Source: Denitratimonas sp037478135
GTDB taxonomy: Bacteria; Pseudomonadota; Gammaproteobacteria; Xanthomonadales; Xanthomonadaceae
Assembly: GCF_037478135.1 (NCBI RefSeq)
Contig: NZ_JBBHDV010000003.1
Span: 124,001 to 188,000 of the forward strand
Length of the DNA: 64,000 nt
Direction: 5' to 3'
Part shown: positions 37,208 through 45,990 of the stretch, piece after piece
Numbering within the stretch: the stretch's first letter is position 1
Layout of the letters: the number at the start of each line of letters is the position of its first letter
Translations under genes and position numbers: made by a program
Notes under the pieces: model-generated
What the model was told of the DNA's origin: nothing
Seen by the model: the letters and a program-made list of their open reading frames with translations, nothing else
Databases searched by the model: none

Positions 37208-37393
37208 GTTCGGGCTCCACGGGACGGCAGTGGCGGCGCCCGATGATCCCGCCCCGGCGCCGGTGTGTCGAGCTGCAGGCCGGCTGCGGGCCTGCGGTAA
37301 TACTGCCCGGCACGCCGGAACGGGCGGGAAAAAGACCGCCGATTGCCCTTGTGTTCATCTGCGACCACACCCATACAGGGACTTCGTGCATGG

Positions 37394-37399
37394 CATAAT
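37394..37399 (+). promoter_or_regulatory. Probable -10 of the yajC-secD-secF operon
   Basis: CATAAT at 37394-37399, 57 bases upstream of the yajC ATG, in the 248-bp divergent gap between hutI and yajC. The -35 is not clear. The rest of the gap is GC-rich and shows nothing else I can identify. Confidence 0.4.
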
Positions 37400-37455
37400 G
37401 CGCGGTCTGCGCGGGCGACCGGCCCGCATTTCCCGGATACAGAGCGAGCTTGCCG

Positions 37456-37785
37456 ATGGATTTCCTGATTTCTTCCGCCTACGCCCAGGCCGCCGGAGCG
37501 GCGCCGCAGTCGCCGTGGTCGCCGCTGGTCATGATGCTGGTGTTCGTGGCGGTGTTCTTCTTCTTCGTGATCCGTCCGCAGATGAAGCGTGCCAAGGATC
37601 ACCGCAACATGGTCGCGGCCATCGCCAAGGGTGATGAAGTGGTCACCAACGGCGGCATTCTGGGCCGCGTGGACGAGGTCGGCGACAGCTTCCTGGCGAT
37701 CGAGATCGCCGACAAGGTCGTCATCCGCGTGCAGAAGAACGCGATCGCCGCTGTCCTGCCCAAGGGCACGCTCAAGGCGTCCTGA
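37456..37785 (+). CDS. yajC: Preprotein translocase accessory subunit YajC
   Basis: The product is 109 aa from the ATG at 37456. A single N-terminal membrane helix (SPLVMMLVFVAVFFFFVIRPQMKRAKDH) precedes the family domain (GDEVVTNGGILGRVDEVGD). It associates with SecDF in the inner membrane. In many relatives tgt precedes yajC; here hutI is divergent instead. Confidence 0.94.
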   Translation: MDFLISSAYAQAAGAAPQSPWSPLVMMLVFVAVFFFFVIRPQMKRAKDHRNMVAAIAKGDEVVTNGGILGRVDEVGDSFLAIEIADKVVIRVQKNAIAAVLPKGTLKAS

Positions 37786-37811
37786 ACGCCATTCCCTTCC
37801 GTTTCCGAGCC

Positions 37812-37832
37812 CCGGGGCGGTAGCCGCCCCGG
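37812..37832 (+). terminator. Hairpin between yajC and secD
   Basis: CCGGGGCGG (37812-37820), loop TAG, CCGCCCCGG (37824-37832) is a perfect 9-bp stem. It has no T-run after it and lies 27 bases before the secD ATG, so it could pause transcription, protect mRNA ends or limit secD translation. Confidence 0.45.
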
Positions 37833-37859
37833 TTGGCTCCGTTCCCTGGTGTAGCTCGC

Positions 37860-39713
37860 ATGCTCGAATACGCACGCTGGAAATATGTGGTGGCGGTGCT
37901 GGTCCTGATCATCGCCACGATCTACTCGTTGCCCAACCTGTTCCCGCAGGACACTGCCGTCCAGATCAGCGCCACCCGTGGCGGGGTCGTGGACGAAGCG
38001 CTGAAGGAGCGGGTGCATGGGGTGCTCGAACGCAGCCAGATCGAGTTCAAGGCGATCGAGTTCGACAACAACAACCTGCTGGTGCGCCTGGCCGACCCCA
38101 ACACCCAGATCCGCGCCGCCGACACCATCCGTGGTGAAGTCGGGCAGGGTTATGTGGTGGCGCTGAACCTGGCTTCCACCGTGCCGGACTGGCTGACCCG
38201 CATCGGTGCCGACCCGATGCTGCTGGGTCTGGACCTGCAAGGTGGCGTGCACTTCCTGATGGAAGTGGACCAGAAGGCCGCGCTGGAAACCCGTGAAGTC
38301 GGTTTCGTTGACGACATCCGCGCGCTGTTGCGTGACAACCGTATCGGCTACTCGGCGGTGGATCGCACTGCCAATGGCATCCTGATCCGCCTGCGCGAGG
38401 CCTCCGACCGCAACGCCGTGGCCGGCCTGATCGGGCGGGAAGTGCCGCAGCTGCTGATCGAGGATGGCAGCGAACCCGGCGTGCTGATGGCGCAACTGCG
38501 CGAGACCGAACTCAAGACCATCATCGACAACGCCGTCGAACAGAACATCGGTACGCTGCGCAACCGTATCAACGAGCTGGGCGTGGCCGATCCGGTGGTG
38601 CAGCGCCAGGGCACCAACCGTATCGTGGTGCAGCTGCCCGGCGTGCAGGACACCGCCCAGGCCAAGAAGATCCTTGGCGCCACCGCGACGCTGGAATACC
38701 GCGCTGCGGTCGATGGCAATGCCTTCGATGCGGCCCAGTCCGGCCGTATTCCGTCCGATGCGCGGCTGTACTACGAGCGCGGCACCAATCGTCCGATCCT
38801 GCTGTCGCGCCGCATCATCGCGTCCGGCGACCAGCTGGTGGACGCCCGTTCGGGCTTTGATCCGCAGTCCGGCTCGCCGATGGTGTCGGTGACGCTCAAC
38901 GCGGCCGCCGGCGCGCGCATGAACGAGTTCACCCGCGACAACGTCGGCCGCTTCATGGGCGTGGTCTACATCGAGCGCCTGCCCGAAAGCCGCATCGTGG
39001 ACGGTGAGGAAATCCGCACCACGCGCGTGACCGAGGAAGTCATCAATTACGCACGCATCAACGGCGTGTTCGGCCGCAAGTTCCAGACCACCGGACTGGG
39101 CAGTTCCAGCGAGGCGGCGGAACTGGCGCTGCTGTTGCGCGCCGGTTCGCTGGCCGCGCCGGTGGACATCGTGGAAGAGCGCATCATCGGCCCGAGCCTG
39201 GGCAAGGAGAACATCGAACGCGGTTGGACGGCGGTGAGCTACGCCTTCATCTTCGTGCTGGTCTTCTTCATCTTCTACTACAAGATGTTCGGCATCGTTA
39301 CCAACATCGCGCTGATGTTCAACCTGCTGCTGGTGGTTGCGGCGATGTCGCTGATCGGTGCCACGTTGACCTTGCCTGGCCTGGCCGGCATCGCGTTGAC
39401 GGTGGGCCTGTCGGTCGACGCCAACGTGCTGATCAACGAACGCATACGCGAGGAATTGCGACGAGGATTGCCTCCGCAAGCGGCCATCGCCGAAGGCTAC
39501 GACAAGGCTTCCGGCACGATCTGGGACGCCAACGTCACTGCACTGCTGGCCGGCGTGGCGCTGTTCGCCTTCGGTACCGGCCCGGTCAAGGGCTTCGCCG
39601 TGACGCTGTGCCTGGGCATCCTGACTTCGATCTACACCGCCGTCTCCGTGTCGCGCGGTGTCGCCACCCTGATCTACGGCGGCCGCCGCAAGATCAAGCG
39701 CGTACTGGTCTGA
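37860..39713 (+). CDS. secD: Protein translocase subunit SecD
   Basis: The product is 617 aa from the ATG at 37860. The first membrane helix (YVVAVLVLIIATIYSLPNLFP) and the block LGLDLQGGVHFLMEVD are diagnostic. A large periplasmic domain and five C-terminal helices follow (VSYAFIFVLVFFIFYYKMFG; IALTVGLSVDANVLINERIREE). It uses the proton gradient to help pull exported proteins through SecYEG, together with SecF and YajC. Confidence 0.96.
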   Translation: MLEYARWKYVVAVLVLIIATIYSLPNLFPQDTAVQISATRGGVVDEALKERVHGVLERSQIEFKAIEFDNNNLLVRLADPNTQIRAADTIRGEVGQGYVVALNLASTVPDWLTRIGADPMLLGLDLQGGVHFLMEVDQKAALETREVGFVDDIRALLRDNRIGYSAVDRTANGILIRLREASDRNAVAGLIGREVPQLLIEDGSEPGVLMAQLRETELKTIIDNAVEQNIGTLRNRINELGVADPVVQRQGTNRIVVQLPGVQDTAQAKKILGATATLEYRAAVDGNAFDAAQSGRIPSDARLYYERGTNRPILLSRRIIASGDQLVDARSGFDPQSGSPMVSVTLNAAAGARMNEFTRDNVGRFMGVVYIERLPESRIVDGEEIRTTRVTEEVINYARINGVFGRKFQTTGLGSSSEAAELALLLRAGSLAAPVDIVEERIIGPSLGKENIERGWTAVSYAFIFVLVFFIFYYKMFGIVTNIALMFNLLLVVAAMSLIGATLTLPGLAGIALTVGLSVDANVLINERIREELRRGLPPQAAIAEGYDKASGTIWDANVTALLAGVALFAFGTGPVKGFAVTLCLGILTSIYTAVSVSRGVATLIYGGRRKIKRVLV

Positions 39714-39728
39714 CGGGAGGCGACCGAC

Positions 39729-40667
39729 GTGAACATCATTCCCATCGACAGCAACATCAATTTCCTGCGTCTGCGCCATGTGGCGATGGCGCTCGCCATC
39801 TTCATGCTGGTCGGCACCTTCGTGCTGCTCGGCACGAAGGGACTGAACTATGCGCTGGACTTCACCGGCGGCACCGTGGCCGAGTTGACCTTCGAGCACC
39901 CGGCCGATCTGGACGAACTGCGCGACAAGCTCGATGCCGCCGGATATGCCGGTGCCGTGGTGCAGGCCTTCGGTTCGGAAATGGACGTGATGGTCCGGCT
40001 CCAGTCCAGCGAGGACGCGGCCAACATCACCCAGACCGGTGATGCGGTGCTGACCACATTGAGCACGCCGGAAAACCCGGCCACGCTGGTGCGCAGCGAC
40101 TTCGTCGGGCCGCAGGTCGGCAAGGAGCTGGCGCAGAACGGCATTCTGGCATCGGTGTTCGTGATGCTGGGCTTCGTGATCTACATCTCGATGCGATTCG
40201 AGTGGAAGTTCGCGGTCGCGGCCATCGTCACCACCGCGTTCGACCTGATCGCCACCACCGGCCTGTTCGCACTGAGCCAGCGCGAGTTCGACCTGACCGT
40301 GATGGCCGGCGTGATGTCGGTGATGGGGTACTCGATCAACGACACCATCGTGGTGTTCGACCGCGTGCGCGAGAACTTCAAATCGCTGCACAAGCTGAAC
40401 ACAGCCGAGATCCTCAACCGCTCGGTCAACCAGACCCTGTCGCGTACCGTGATCACCTCGGTGGTGGCGCTGCTGACGGTGTTGGCGCTGTACCTGTACG
40501 GCGGCGACTCGCTGAAGGGCATGGCCGAATCGCAGATGTTCGGCATCGTCGTCGGCACCTTGTCCTCGATCTTCATCGCCTGTCCGCTGCTGTACTGGAT
40601 GGGCGCGAGCAAGGAAGACCTGATTCCGAAGGTGCGCGACGACGCCGAGCTGGCACGCCGTCCGTGA
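39729..40667 (+). CDS. secF: Protein translocase subunit SecF
   Basis: The product is 312 aa from a GTG, the only good start (MNIIPIDSNINFLRLR). The family motif is YALDFTGGTVAELTF. Then come the periplasmic domain and five helices, with VMGYSINDTIVVFDRVREN matching the conserved SecF segment. It pairs with SecD in the inner membrane. It lies 15 bases after secD, and a large hairpin follows. Confidence 0.96.
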   Translation: MNIIPIDSNINFLRLRHVAMALAIFMLVGTFVLLGTKGLNYALDFTGGTVAELTFEHPADLDELRDKLDAAGYAGAVVQAFGSEMDVMVRLQSSEDAANITQTGDAVLTTLSTPENPATLVRSDFVGPQVGKELAQNGILASVFVMLGFVIYISMRFEWKFAVAAIVTTAFDLIATTGLFALSQREFDLTVMAGVMSVMGYSINDTIVVFDRVRENFKSLHKLNTAEILNRSVNQTLSRTVITSVVALLTVLALYLYGGDSLKGMAESQMFGIVVGTLSSIFIACPLLYWMGASKEDLIPKVRDDAELARRP

Positions 40668-40696
40668 GCTGACGCATCACTGCACGAATCTGTTTC

Positions 40697-40725
40697 CCGC
40701 GTGGCCGCCCTGTGCGGCCACGCGG
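40697..40725 (+). terminator. Large hairpin after secF
   Basis: CCGCGTGGCCGC (40697-40708) and GCGGCCACGCGG (40714-40725) form a perfect 12-bp stem with loop CCTGT. No long T-run follows (CGTTATGG), so it may be a factor-assisted terminator. Confidence 0.6.
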
Positions 40726-40872
40726 CGTTATGGCGTCGGAAAATCAGTGCTCGGCCCCACCTGCATCCCGCCGCGATCACTTCATAGGTTGGCGGTGAGC
40801 GAACGCGAATCCCAACCCCGGGAAGCACCGGAGTGTGGTGCGCTCGCCAACCCGGAAAGCGGGGGAAGCCCG

Positions 40873-40901
40873 GCTTTCGTAAAAGCGGACTTGCCCGCGA
40901 T
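40873..40901 (+). repeat. REP-like intergenic repeat, copy 1
   Basis: Twenty-nine bases matching 26 of 29 positions of the segment at 58944-58972. The core is AAGCGG-A-CTTGCCCGCGAT, a REP-type motif. It occupies the 257-bp gap between secF and the receptor gene. Confidence 0.6.
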
Positions 40902-40924
40902 CCGGTTACCCAGATGTGCGCTGC

Positions 40925-43069
40925 TCAGAAACGGTAACTCAGGCCCATCGAGAAGTTGCGGCCGGGCAGCGGCACCACATCGGCCAGGAACGAGGCGTGG
41001 TTCCAGATTTCCTCGTCCAGCAGGTTGCTGCCGCGCAGGAAGAGGCTGGCCTGCTTTTCACTTCCGAACGAGTAGCGCAGGCTCAGGTTCAACATGTTGT
41101 AGGCCGGGGTGCGGGTTTCGTAGTCGGCGATACGTTCCTGCGCGGCCACGGCGTAATACTCGACCTCGCCACCGAACGCGCCCCAGTCGGCATTCAAGCG
41201 CCCACCCAGGCGCGAGGCCGGAATGCGCGGCAGGTAGCTGCCGTCATCGTCGAACTTGGCCCGTACCTGGTCGGTGAACAGCGCGCCGCTGACCTGTTCG
41301 GAGAACTGGTAGCCGATTTCGGCCTCCAGGCCGGTGAATCTGGCATCGCGCTGGCTGTACTTGATCAGGCGGAAGTCCTCGTGCTGATCCAGCGTGCGGG
41401 CATGGATGTAGTCATCCATGTGGTTGATGAAGGCGCCCACGCTGTAGGTCAGCGGACCGGTGGTGCGGCGCAGCGTCAGCTCGGCATTGCGCGAGGTTTC
41501 GGTGGTCAGCGCGGCATCGTTGTCGGCGCCACCGCAGGTGAGGGCATGCGGTAGCAGGCCGCATTCCCAGGTGTTGGTGGCCAGATGGATGCCGCGCGCG
41601 TACAGCTCCTGCGCATGCGGCAGGCGTTCGGAACGCGCCAGCGACAGGCTCAGCGAGGTGTCCGGCGCGAAGCTCCAGATCGCGGCGCCGGAGAATGATG
41701 TGGCCGATTCGTCGTAAGCGGGCCGCGCGCGCGGATCATTGCGCGGGTCGTGCTTGAGCCATTCGTGCCGGGTACCGGCTTCGAAATGCCATTGCTCGCT
41801 CAGATCCAGATGCTCGACCAGGAACAGGCCGGTGTTGCGCGTGTCCACCGTCGGCAGGAAGGCTTCGACGCCATCGGCACTGAAACGGGTATCCGAATGC
41901 TGGATGCCGAAGATGCCGGACCAGTTGCGTAGCGGCTCGTGTTGCACTTCGATGCGCTCCTCGTGGCCGGTGTTGCGGAACGTGGTGGCGATCTGGCCGT
42001 GGTCGATCTCGTGGTGAAAATAGTCGGTATGGCTGGCGCGGAAGCGGATGCGGCGGATGCCGATGAACGGATCGTTGACCTCGCCGCGCAGGTCAAAGCG
42101 CTTGCTTTCCAGATCGATGACGGGCACATCGCCGTGCTCATGTTCGTGCCCATGATCGTGGTCATGGTCATGTCCGTGGTCGTGATCATGGCCGTGACCG
42201 CCGCAGTGCAGGCTGGCGCCGTGCGGGTGGCAGTCCTCGTATTCGTGGCTGTGGCCGGGCAGGCCGTAGTCATCGTCACGGATCGAATAGGCCAGGCCGA
42301 TGTAGCCGGTATCGGTGATCCAGGACAGGCCGAACGCGGCATTGGTGGAATCCGAAAAACTGCCGTCCACACGCCGCTCCTGCCAGCGAGGGGCGCGATA
42401 GTCGTCGGTTTCGTGGGTTGAGAATTCGGCATGCAGCGCCAGATTGCGGCCGATGCCGCTGGTCAGCGCGGCGGCGCCGGCCTTTTCGTTGGCTACGGTG
42501 TTGCCACGGATCGTGACGATACCGTCAAAGCCGTCGTCGGGCAGTTCGGAAGGGATCTTGTTGTCCAGCAGGTTCACCACGCCGCCGACCGCGCCGCTGC
42601 CATACAGCAGCGTGGCCGGGCCGCGCAGTACTTCGACCCGCTGCAGCAACAGCGGATCAGCGCTGACGGCGTGGTCGGGCGAGATGTCCGAGGCATCCAG
42701 CAGCGAAGCGCCATCGCTGAGCACTTTCACGCGCGGTGCACCCTGGCCGCGGATCACCGGACGGCTGGCGCCGCCGCCGAAGGTATCCGAGTGCACGCCG
42801 GGCAGGCCGTTGAGCGCATCGCCGAGTGTGCCTTCACCCTTTTGCAGGATGGCTTCGCCTTCGACGAGGCTGAACGGCGCGGCGACCTGGGTTTCATCTT
42901 CGCCCACGCCCAGCGCCGAGACCACGATGGTGCTCAGGCGGGCCGGGTCGGCGGCGTCCAGTGCCGTATCGGAAAGGGCATCGGCGCTGCCGTGGGCGGC
43001 AGTGGCCGTGACGGCGCAGCACAGCGACAGGGAAACGGCCAGGCTCAGGGGATGGAGGCGATGCGACAT
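40925..43069 (-). CDS. znuD: TonB-dependent receptor, probable zinc receptor ZnuD-like
   Basis: The product is 714 aa. A signal peptide (LAVSLSLCCAVTATAAHG) precedes a TonB box-like segment (STIVVSA) and the plug domain (GDALNGLPGVHSDTFGGGASRPVIRG). A 22-strand barrel ends in FSMGLSYRF with terminal Phe. Between residues ~275 and 317 is a His/Asp-rich loop (CHPHGASLHC, then repeats of HGHDHDHG and HEHEHG), and another Cys pair with His lies near residue 500 (CGLLPHALTCGG). Such loops are known from the zinc receptor ZnuD. Two identical Zur-type palindromes lie just upstream. It should import zinc across the outer membrane using TonB energy. Confidence 0.87.
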   Translation of the reverse strand: MSHRLHPLSLAVSLSLCCAVTATAAHGSADALSDTALDAADPARLSTIVVSALGVGEDETQVAAPFSLVEGEAILQKGEGTLGDALNGLPGVHSDTFGGGASRPVIRGQGAPRVKVLSDGASLLDASDISPDHAVSADPLLLQRVEVLRGPATLLYGSGAVGGVVNLLDNKIPSELPDDGFDGIVTIRGNTVANEKAGAAALTSGIGRNLALHAEFSTHETDDYRAPRWQERRVDGSFSDSTNAAFGLSWITDTGYIGLAYSIRDDDYGLPGHSHEYEDCHPHGASLHCGGHGHDHDHGHDHDHDHGHEHEHGDVPVIDLESKRFDLRGEVNDPFIGIRRIRFRASHTDYFHHEIDHGQIATTFRNTGHEERIEVQHEPLRNWSGIFGIQHSDTRFSADGVEAFLPTVDTRNTGLFLVEHLDLSEQWHFEAGTRHEWLKHDPRNDPRARPAYDESATSFSGAAIWSFAPDTSLSLSLARSERLPHAQELYARGIHLATNTWECGLLPHALTCGGADNDAALTTETSRNAELTLRRTTGPLTYSVGAFINHMDDYIHARTLDQHEDFRLIKYSQRDARFTGLEAEIGYQFSEQVSGALFTDQVRAKFDDDGSYLPRIPASRLGGRLNADWGAFGGEVEYYAVAAQERIADYETRTPAYNMLNLSLRYSFGSEKQASLFLRGSNLLDEEIWNHASFLADVVPLPGRNFSMGLSYRF

Positions 43070-43101
43070 GGGAATTCCGGATTCGGGCGGGAACAGAGAG
43101 T

Positions 43102-43133
43102 GTTATAAGATAACTTAACTGTTATAAGATAAC
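43102..43133. promoter_or_regulatory. Two tandem Zur boxes
   Basis: GTTATAAGATAAC occurs twice, at 43102-43114 and 43121-43133, each a perfect inverted repeat (GTTAT, AAG, ATAAC), separated by 6 bp. They are 32-64 bases upstream of the receptor ATG. Known proteobacterial Zur boxes follow the same GTTAT-AT-ATAAC plan. Confidence 0.8.
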
Positions 43134-43313
43134 ACGCCATAGATGGCCGGATGTGTGCCGGAAGTCAGCCGTGTCGAGTGTGATGGTGTGGCGTGTCCGG
43201 CTATCCCGCAGCGGCATGCAAATCATGGTGCTGCTGGCATCCGCTGCCCCGCGTACGCGTTCCGCAGCGCCAATGCCGGGGCAGGCAGGGCGAAATGTGG
43301 CGGATGCGAAGAA

Positions 43314-43345
43314 CGAGGGCCGGTGCCTTCCGGTGCCGGCCCTCG
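43314..43345 (-). terminator. Terminator of the gcvR-bcp-phoH operon
   Basis: CGAGGGCCGG (43314-43323) and CCGGCCCTCG (43336-43345), extended by four inner pairs with TTCC as loop. On the minus strand it is followed by TTCTTC. It lies 26 bases beyond the phoH stop codon. Confidence 0.7.
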
Positions 43346-43370
43346 ATCAGGTCAGGAGAAGACCCGTCGC

Positions 43371-44771
43371 TTACAGCGCTTCGGAGGCGAAATCCGCCAG
43401 GCGGGAGCGTTCGCCACGGCGCAGCGTGATATGCGCGCTGTGCGGCCAGTGCTTGAAGCGATCCACCGCGTAGGTCAGCCCGGAGGTGGTTTCGGTCAGA
43501 TACGGCGTGTCGATCTGTTCGACGTTGCCCAGGCACACCATCTTGGTGCCGGGGCCGGCGCGGGTCAGCAGCGTCTTCATCTGCTTGGGCGACAGATTCT
43601 GGGCCTCGTCGATGATGACGTAGCGGTTCAGGAAGGTGCGGCCGCGCATGAAGTTCATGGCGCGGATCTTGATCCGGCTGGCGAGCAGATCGTTGGTCGC
43701 GGCGCGGCCCCAGGCGCCGCCTTCCTGCGGAGTCTGGGTCAACACTTCGAGGTTGTCGGTCAGCGCGCCCATCCACGGCGTCATCTTTTCCTCCTCGGTG
43801 CCGGGCAGGAAGCCGATGTCCTCGCCGACGTTGACCGTGGCGCGGGTCATGATGATCTCGCGGTAGATCTGCTGGTCCATCGTCTGCGCCAGGCCGGCGG
43901 CCAGCGCCAGCAGGGTCTTGCCGGTGCCGGCGGTACCCAGCAGCGTGACGAAGTCCACGTCCGGATCCATCAGTGCGTTGAGCGCGAAGTTCTGCTCGCG
44001 GTTGCGCGCGCTGATGCCCCAGACCTGGTGGCCGTGGCTGTGGAAATCGTTGATGACCTGAAGTGTCGCCTGATCGCCGTCGATGCGCGCCACGCGCACT
44101 TCCAGCCCTTCGTCGCCGGGCAGGTAGAGGAACTGGTTGGGGTGCCAAGGTTCGTCCGGCTGGCGGGTGACCTCGTAGAAGGTGTGGCCGCGTTCGGTCC
44201 AGGAACGCAGCTCCTGCCCGTGCTTGTCCCAGAAACCTTCCGGCAGTGCGCTGGCGCCGGTGTAGAGCAGGTTGAAATCGTCCAGCGCGCGGTCGTTCTC
44301 GTAGTCCTCGGCCGGCAGATCGGCGATGTGCGCCTTGATCCGCAGGTTGATGTCCTTGGACACCAGCACGACTTCGCGCCCGGGGTGTTCATCACGCAGC
44401 GCCAGGATCGCTGTCAGGATCTGGTTGTCCGGGGCGACCTTGCCGAAGTTGCGCGTGGTGTCCGGCGCGCGCGTCTGGAACAGCAGCGAGCCGATGTTCT
44501 CCACGGTGCGCAATTGCAGGCCCTGCGGGCGTTGCAGGCGCAGGCCGGAGGTGACGTGGGCGGCGCCATTGGCTTCGATCAGCTCATTGATGAAGCGGCT
44601 GACCTGGCGCGCGTTGCGGCTGGATTCGGACATGCCCTTCTTGTTGGCGTCCAGTTCCTCCAGCACCGTCATCGGCAGGAACACGTCGTGCTCCTCGAAC
44701 TTGAACAGCGCGGTGGGGTCGTGCATCAGGACATTGGTGTCCAGGGCATAGATGCGCCGGTTCGAGGTCAT
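43371..44771 (-). CDS. PhoH-like ATPase with N-terminal PIN domain
   Basis: The product is 466 aa from the ATG at 44771. The N-terminal ~150 residues are a PIN nuclease-like domain (IYALDTNVLMHDPTALFKF, EELDANKKG and VSKDINLRIKA with acidic residues). The C-terminal PhoH domain has Walker A LLGTAGTGKTLLAL at ~280 and Walker B VIIDEAQNLSP. It matches the YlaK-type proteins that act as RNA helicase/nuclease in stress. It is the last gene of gcvR-bcp-phoH; 20 bases separate it from bcp. Confidence 0.88.
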   Translation of the reverse strand: MTSNRRIYALDTNVLMHDPTALFKFEEHDVFLPMTVLEELDANKKGMSESSRNARQVSRFINELIEANGAAHVTSGLRLQRPQGLQLRTVENIGSLLFQTRAPDTTRNFGKVAPDNQILTAILALRDEHPGREVVLVSKDINLRIKAHIADLPAEDYENDRALDDFNLLYTGASALPEGFWDKHGQELRSWTERGHTFYEVTRQPDEPWHPNQFLYLPGDEGLEVRVARIDGDQATLQVINDFHSHGHQVWGISARNREQNFALNALMDPDVDFVTLLGTAGTGKTLLALAAGLAQTMDQQIYREIIMTRATVNVGEDIGFLPGTEEEKMTPWMGALTDNLEVLTQTPQEGGAWGRAATNDLLASRIKIRAMNFMRGRTFLNRYVIIDEAQNLSPKQMKTLLTRAGPGTKMVCLGNVEQIDTPYLTETTSGLTYAVDRFKHWPHSAHITLRRGERSRLADFASEAL

Positions 44772-44791
44772 CGGGTTGTCCGTGAGGGAAG

Positions 44792-45262
44792 TCAGGAGGA
44801 AGTATGCGCGCTGAGCGCGTCGAGCACCGCCTGCGCGTGGCCGGGCACCTTGACCTTCGGCCAGGCCTGCACCAGCCGTTGCTGCGGATCGAACAGGAAG
44901 GTGCTGCGCACGATGCCCATCACCTTGCGCCCGTACATGTTCTTTTCCTGGATCACGCCGAAGGCGTTGCACACGGCTTCGTCGGCATCGGAGATCAATG
45001 CGAACGGCAGCGATTGCTTGGCGATGAAGTTCTGGTGCGACTTCACCGAATCGCGCGACACCCCCAGGATCGTGGCGCCGGCCTTCTCGAAATCAGCATG
45101 AAGATCGCGAAAATCGCCGGCTTCGGTGGTGCAGCCGGGGGTGTTGTCCTTCGGGTAGAAATACAGCACCAGCCAGCGCCCGGCGTAATCGGAAAAGCTG
45201 GCCTGGCTGCCGTCGGATAAGGTGAAGGAAAGATCGGGAAGCGTCTGTGGCGTATCGGTCAT
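44792..45262 (-). CDS. bcp: Thiol peroxidase Bcp (peroxiredoxin)
   Basis: The product is 156 aa. The peroxidatic Cys is in YPKDNTPGCTTEAGDF. The position five residues later is Gly, whereas E. coli Bcp has a second Cys there, so this is a 1-Cys-type Bcp in that motif. It reduces peroxides using thioredoxin or another thiol donor. It lies in an operon with gcvR upstream and the PhoH gene downstream. Confidence 0.93.
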   Translation of the reverse strand: MTDTPQTLPDLSFTLSDGSQASFSDYAGRWLVLYFYPKDNTPGCTTEAGDFRDLHADFEKAGATILGVSRDSVKSHQNFIAKQSLPFALISDADEAVCNAFGVIQEKNMYGRKVMGIVRSTFLFDPQQRLVQAWPKVKVPGHAQAVLDALSAHTSS

Positions 45263-45281
45263 CAGAAGGTGCCCTGTCGGA

Positions 45282-45842
45282 TCAGAATTTCATCGGGTCC
45301 AGGATCGCGTCCAGATTCAGATGGTCGCAGAACTCCAGGAAGTCATCGCGCAGCACCGCGATATGCATGCTGGCCGGGATGCCGACGGTGAGCTGTGCCG
45401 AGAACATGTTCGCGCCGGTCTGCATCGCACGGTAGCGCGAGCTGTACAGGCTTTCGATCGTGATGCCCTGGCGATCAAAGAAATCGGCCAGCTGGAACAG
45501 GATGCCGGGCTTGTCGGCCGCGATCACTTCCACCATGTACGGAAGCAGATTGCTCTGCGGCGGCTTGGGTCCGGTGCGGTACCACACCAGGCGGTAGCCG
45601 TCCTCGCGTTCGAGCCGGGTCAGGCCGGATTCCAGCTTGGCCACCGCGTCCCACGAGCCCATCGCCAGCGCCAGCACCGAGACATCGCGCCCGACCGTGG
45701 ACAGGCGCGCATCCACCAGGTTGCAGCCGCTGTCGGTGATGCGGCGCGAGATCGCCAGCAGGGGCGAATCCGGGTGGGTCGCAAACGCGTTGATCAGCAG
45801 GTAGTTTTCGTTGGTGTTGGGGCGTTGCTGCGGGTCGGTCAA
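45282..45842 (-). CDS. gcvR: ACT-domain glycine cleavage system regulator
   Basis: The product is 186 aa if translation begins at the TTG 45842 (MTDPQQRPNTNENYLLINAFATHP); no ATG fits without entering the divergent dapA promoter region, so the start is uncertain. Two ACT domains are visible: residues ~12-90 (DSPLLAISRRITDSGCNLVDARL) and ~100-185 (VEVIAADKPGILFQLADFFDRQG). It modulates GcvA control of glycine cleavage genes in E. coli. It lies divergent from dapA and leads gcvR-bcp-phoH. Confidence 0.82.
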   Translation of the reverse strand: MTDPQQRPNTNENYLLINAFATHPDSPLLAISRRITDSGCNLVDARLSTVGRDVSVLALAMGSWDAVAKLESGLTRLEREDGYRLVWYRTGPKPPQSNLLPYMVEVIAADKPGILFQLADFFDRQGITIESLYSSRYRAMQTGANMFSAQLTVGIPASMHIAVLRDDFLEFCDHLNLDAILDPMKF

Positions 45843-45990
45843 GGCGACATTCCGACAAGGGCGCGCGAGGGCGCAAGGGGATGATCGGCTGCGGTGGCGC
45901 TGAAGCGCGGACAACCGCCCGGCCAGCATACTTGCCCGTGCTTCGCGCCCGCAAGTAACATCCCCGACCACCTTCCCGACGGCCATCCCT

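Noticed and set aside
37599..40391. 930-codon open frame on the minus strand opposite yajC-secD-secF
   Set aside because: Antisense to conserved genes; repetitive His/Gln/Arg composition typical of shadows.
42120..42245. CATG-rich repeated DNA that resembles a tandem repeat locus or CRISPR-like array
   Set aside because: It is the coding sequence of the His/Asp-rich loop; units are short, degenerate and have no spacers.
43143..45101. 652-codon plus-strand frame across the PhoH gene
   Set aside because: Shadow of the minus-strand PIN-PhoH gene, which has clear ATPase motifs.
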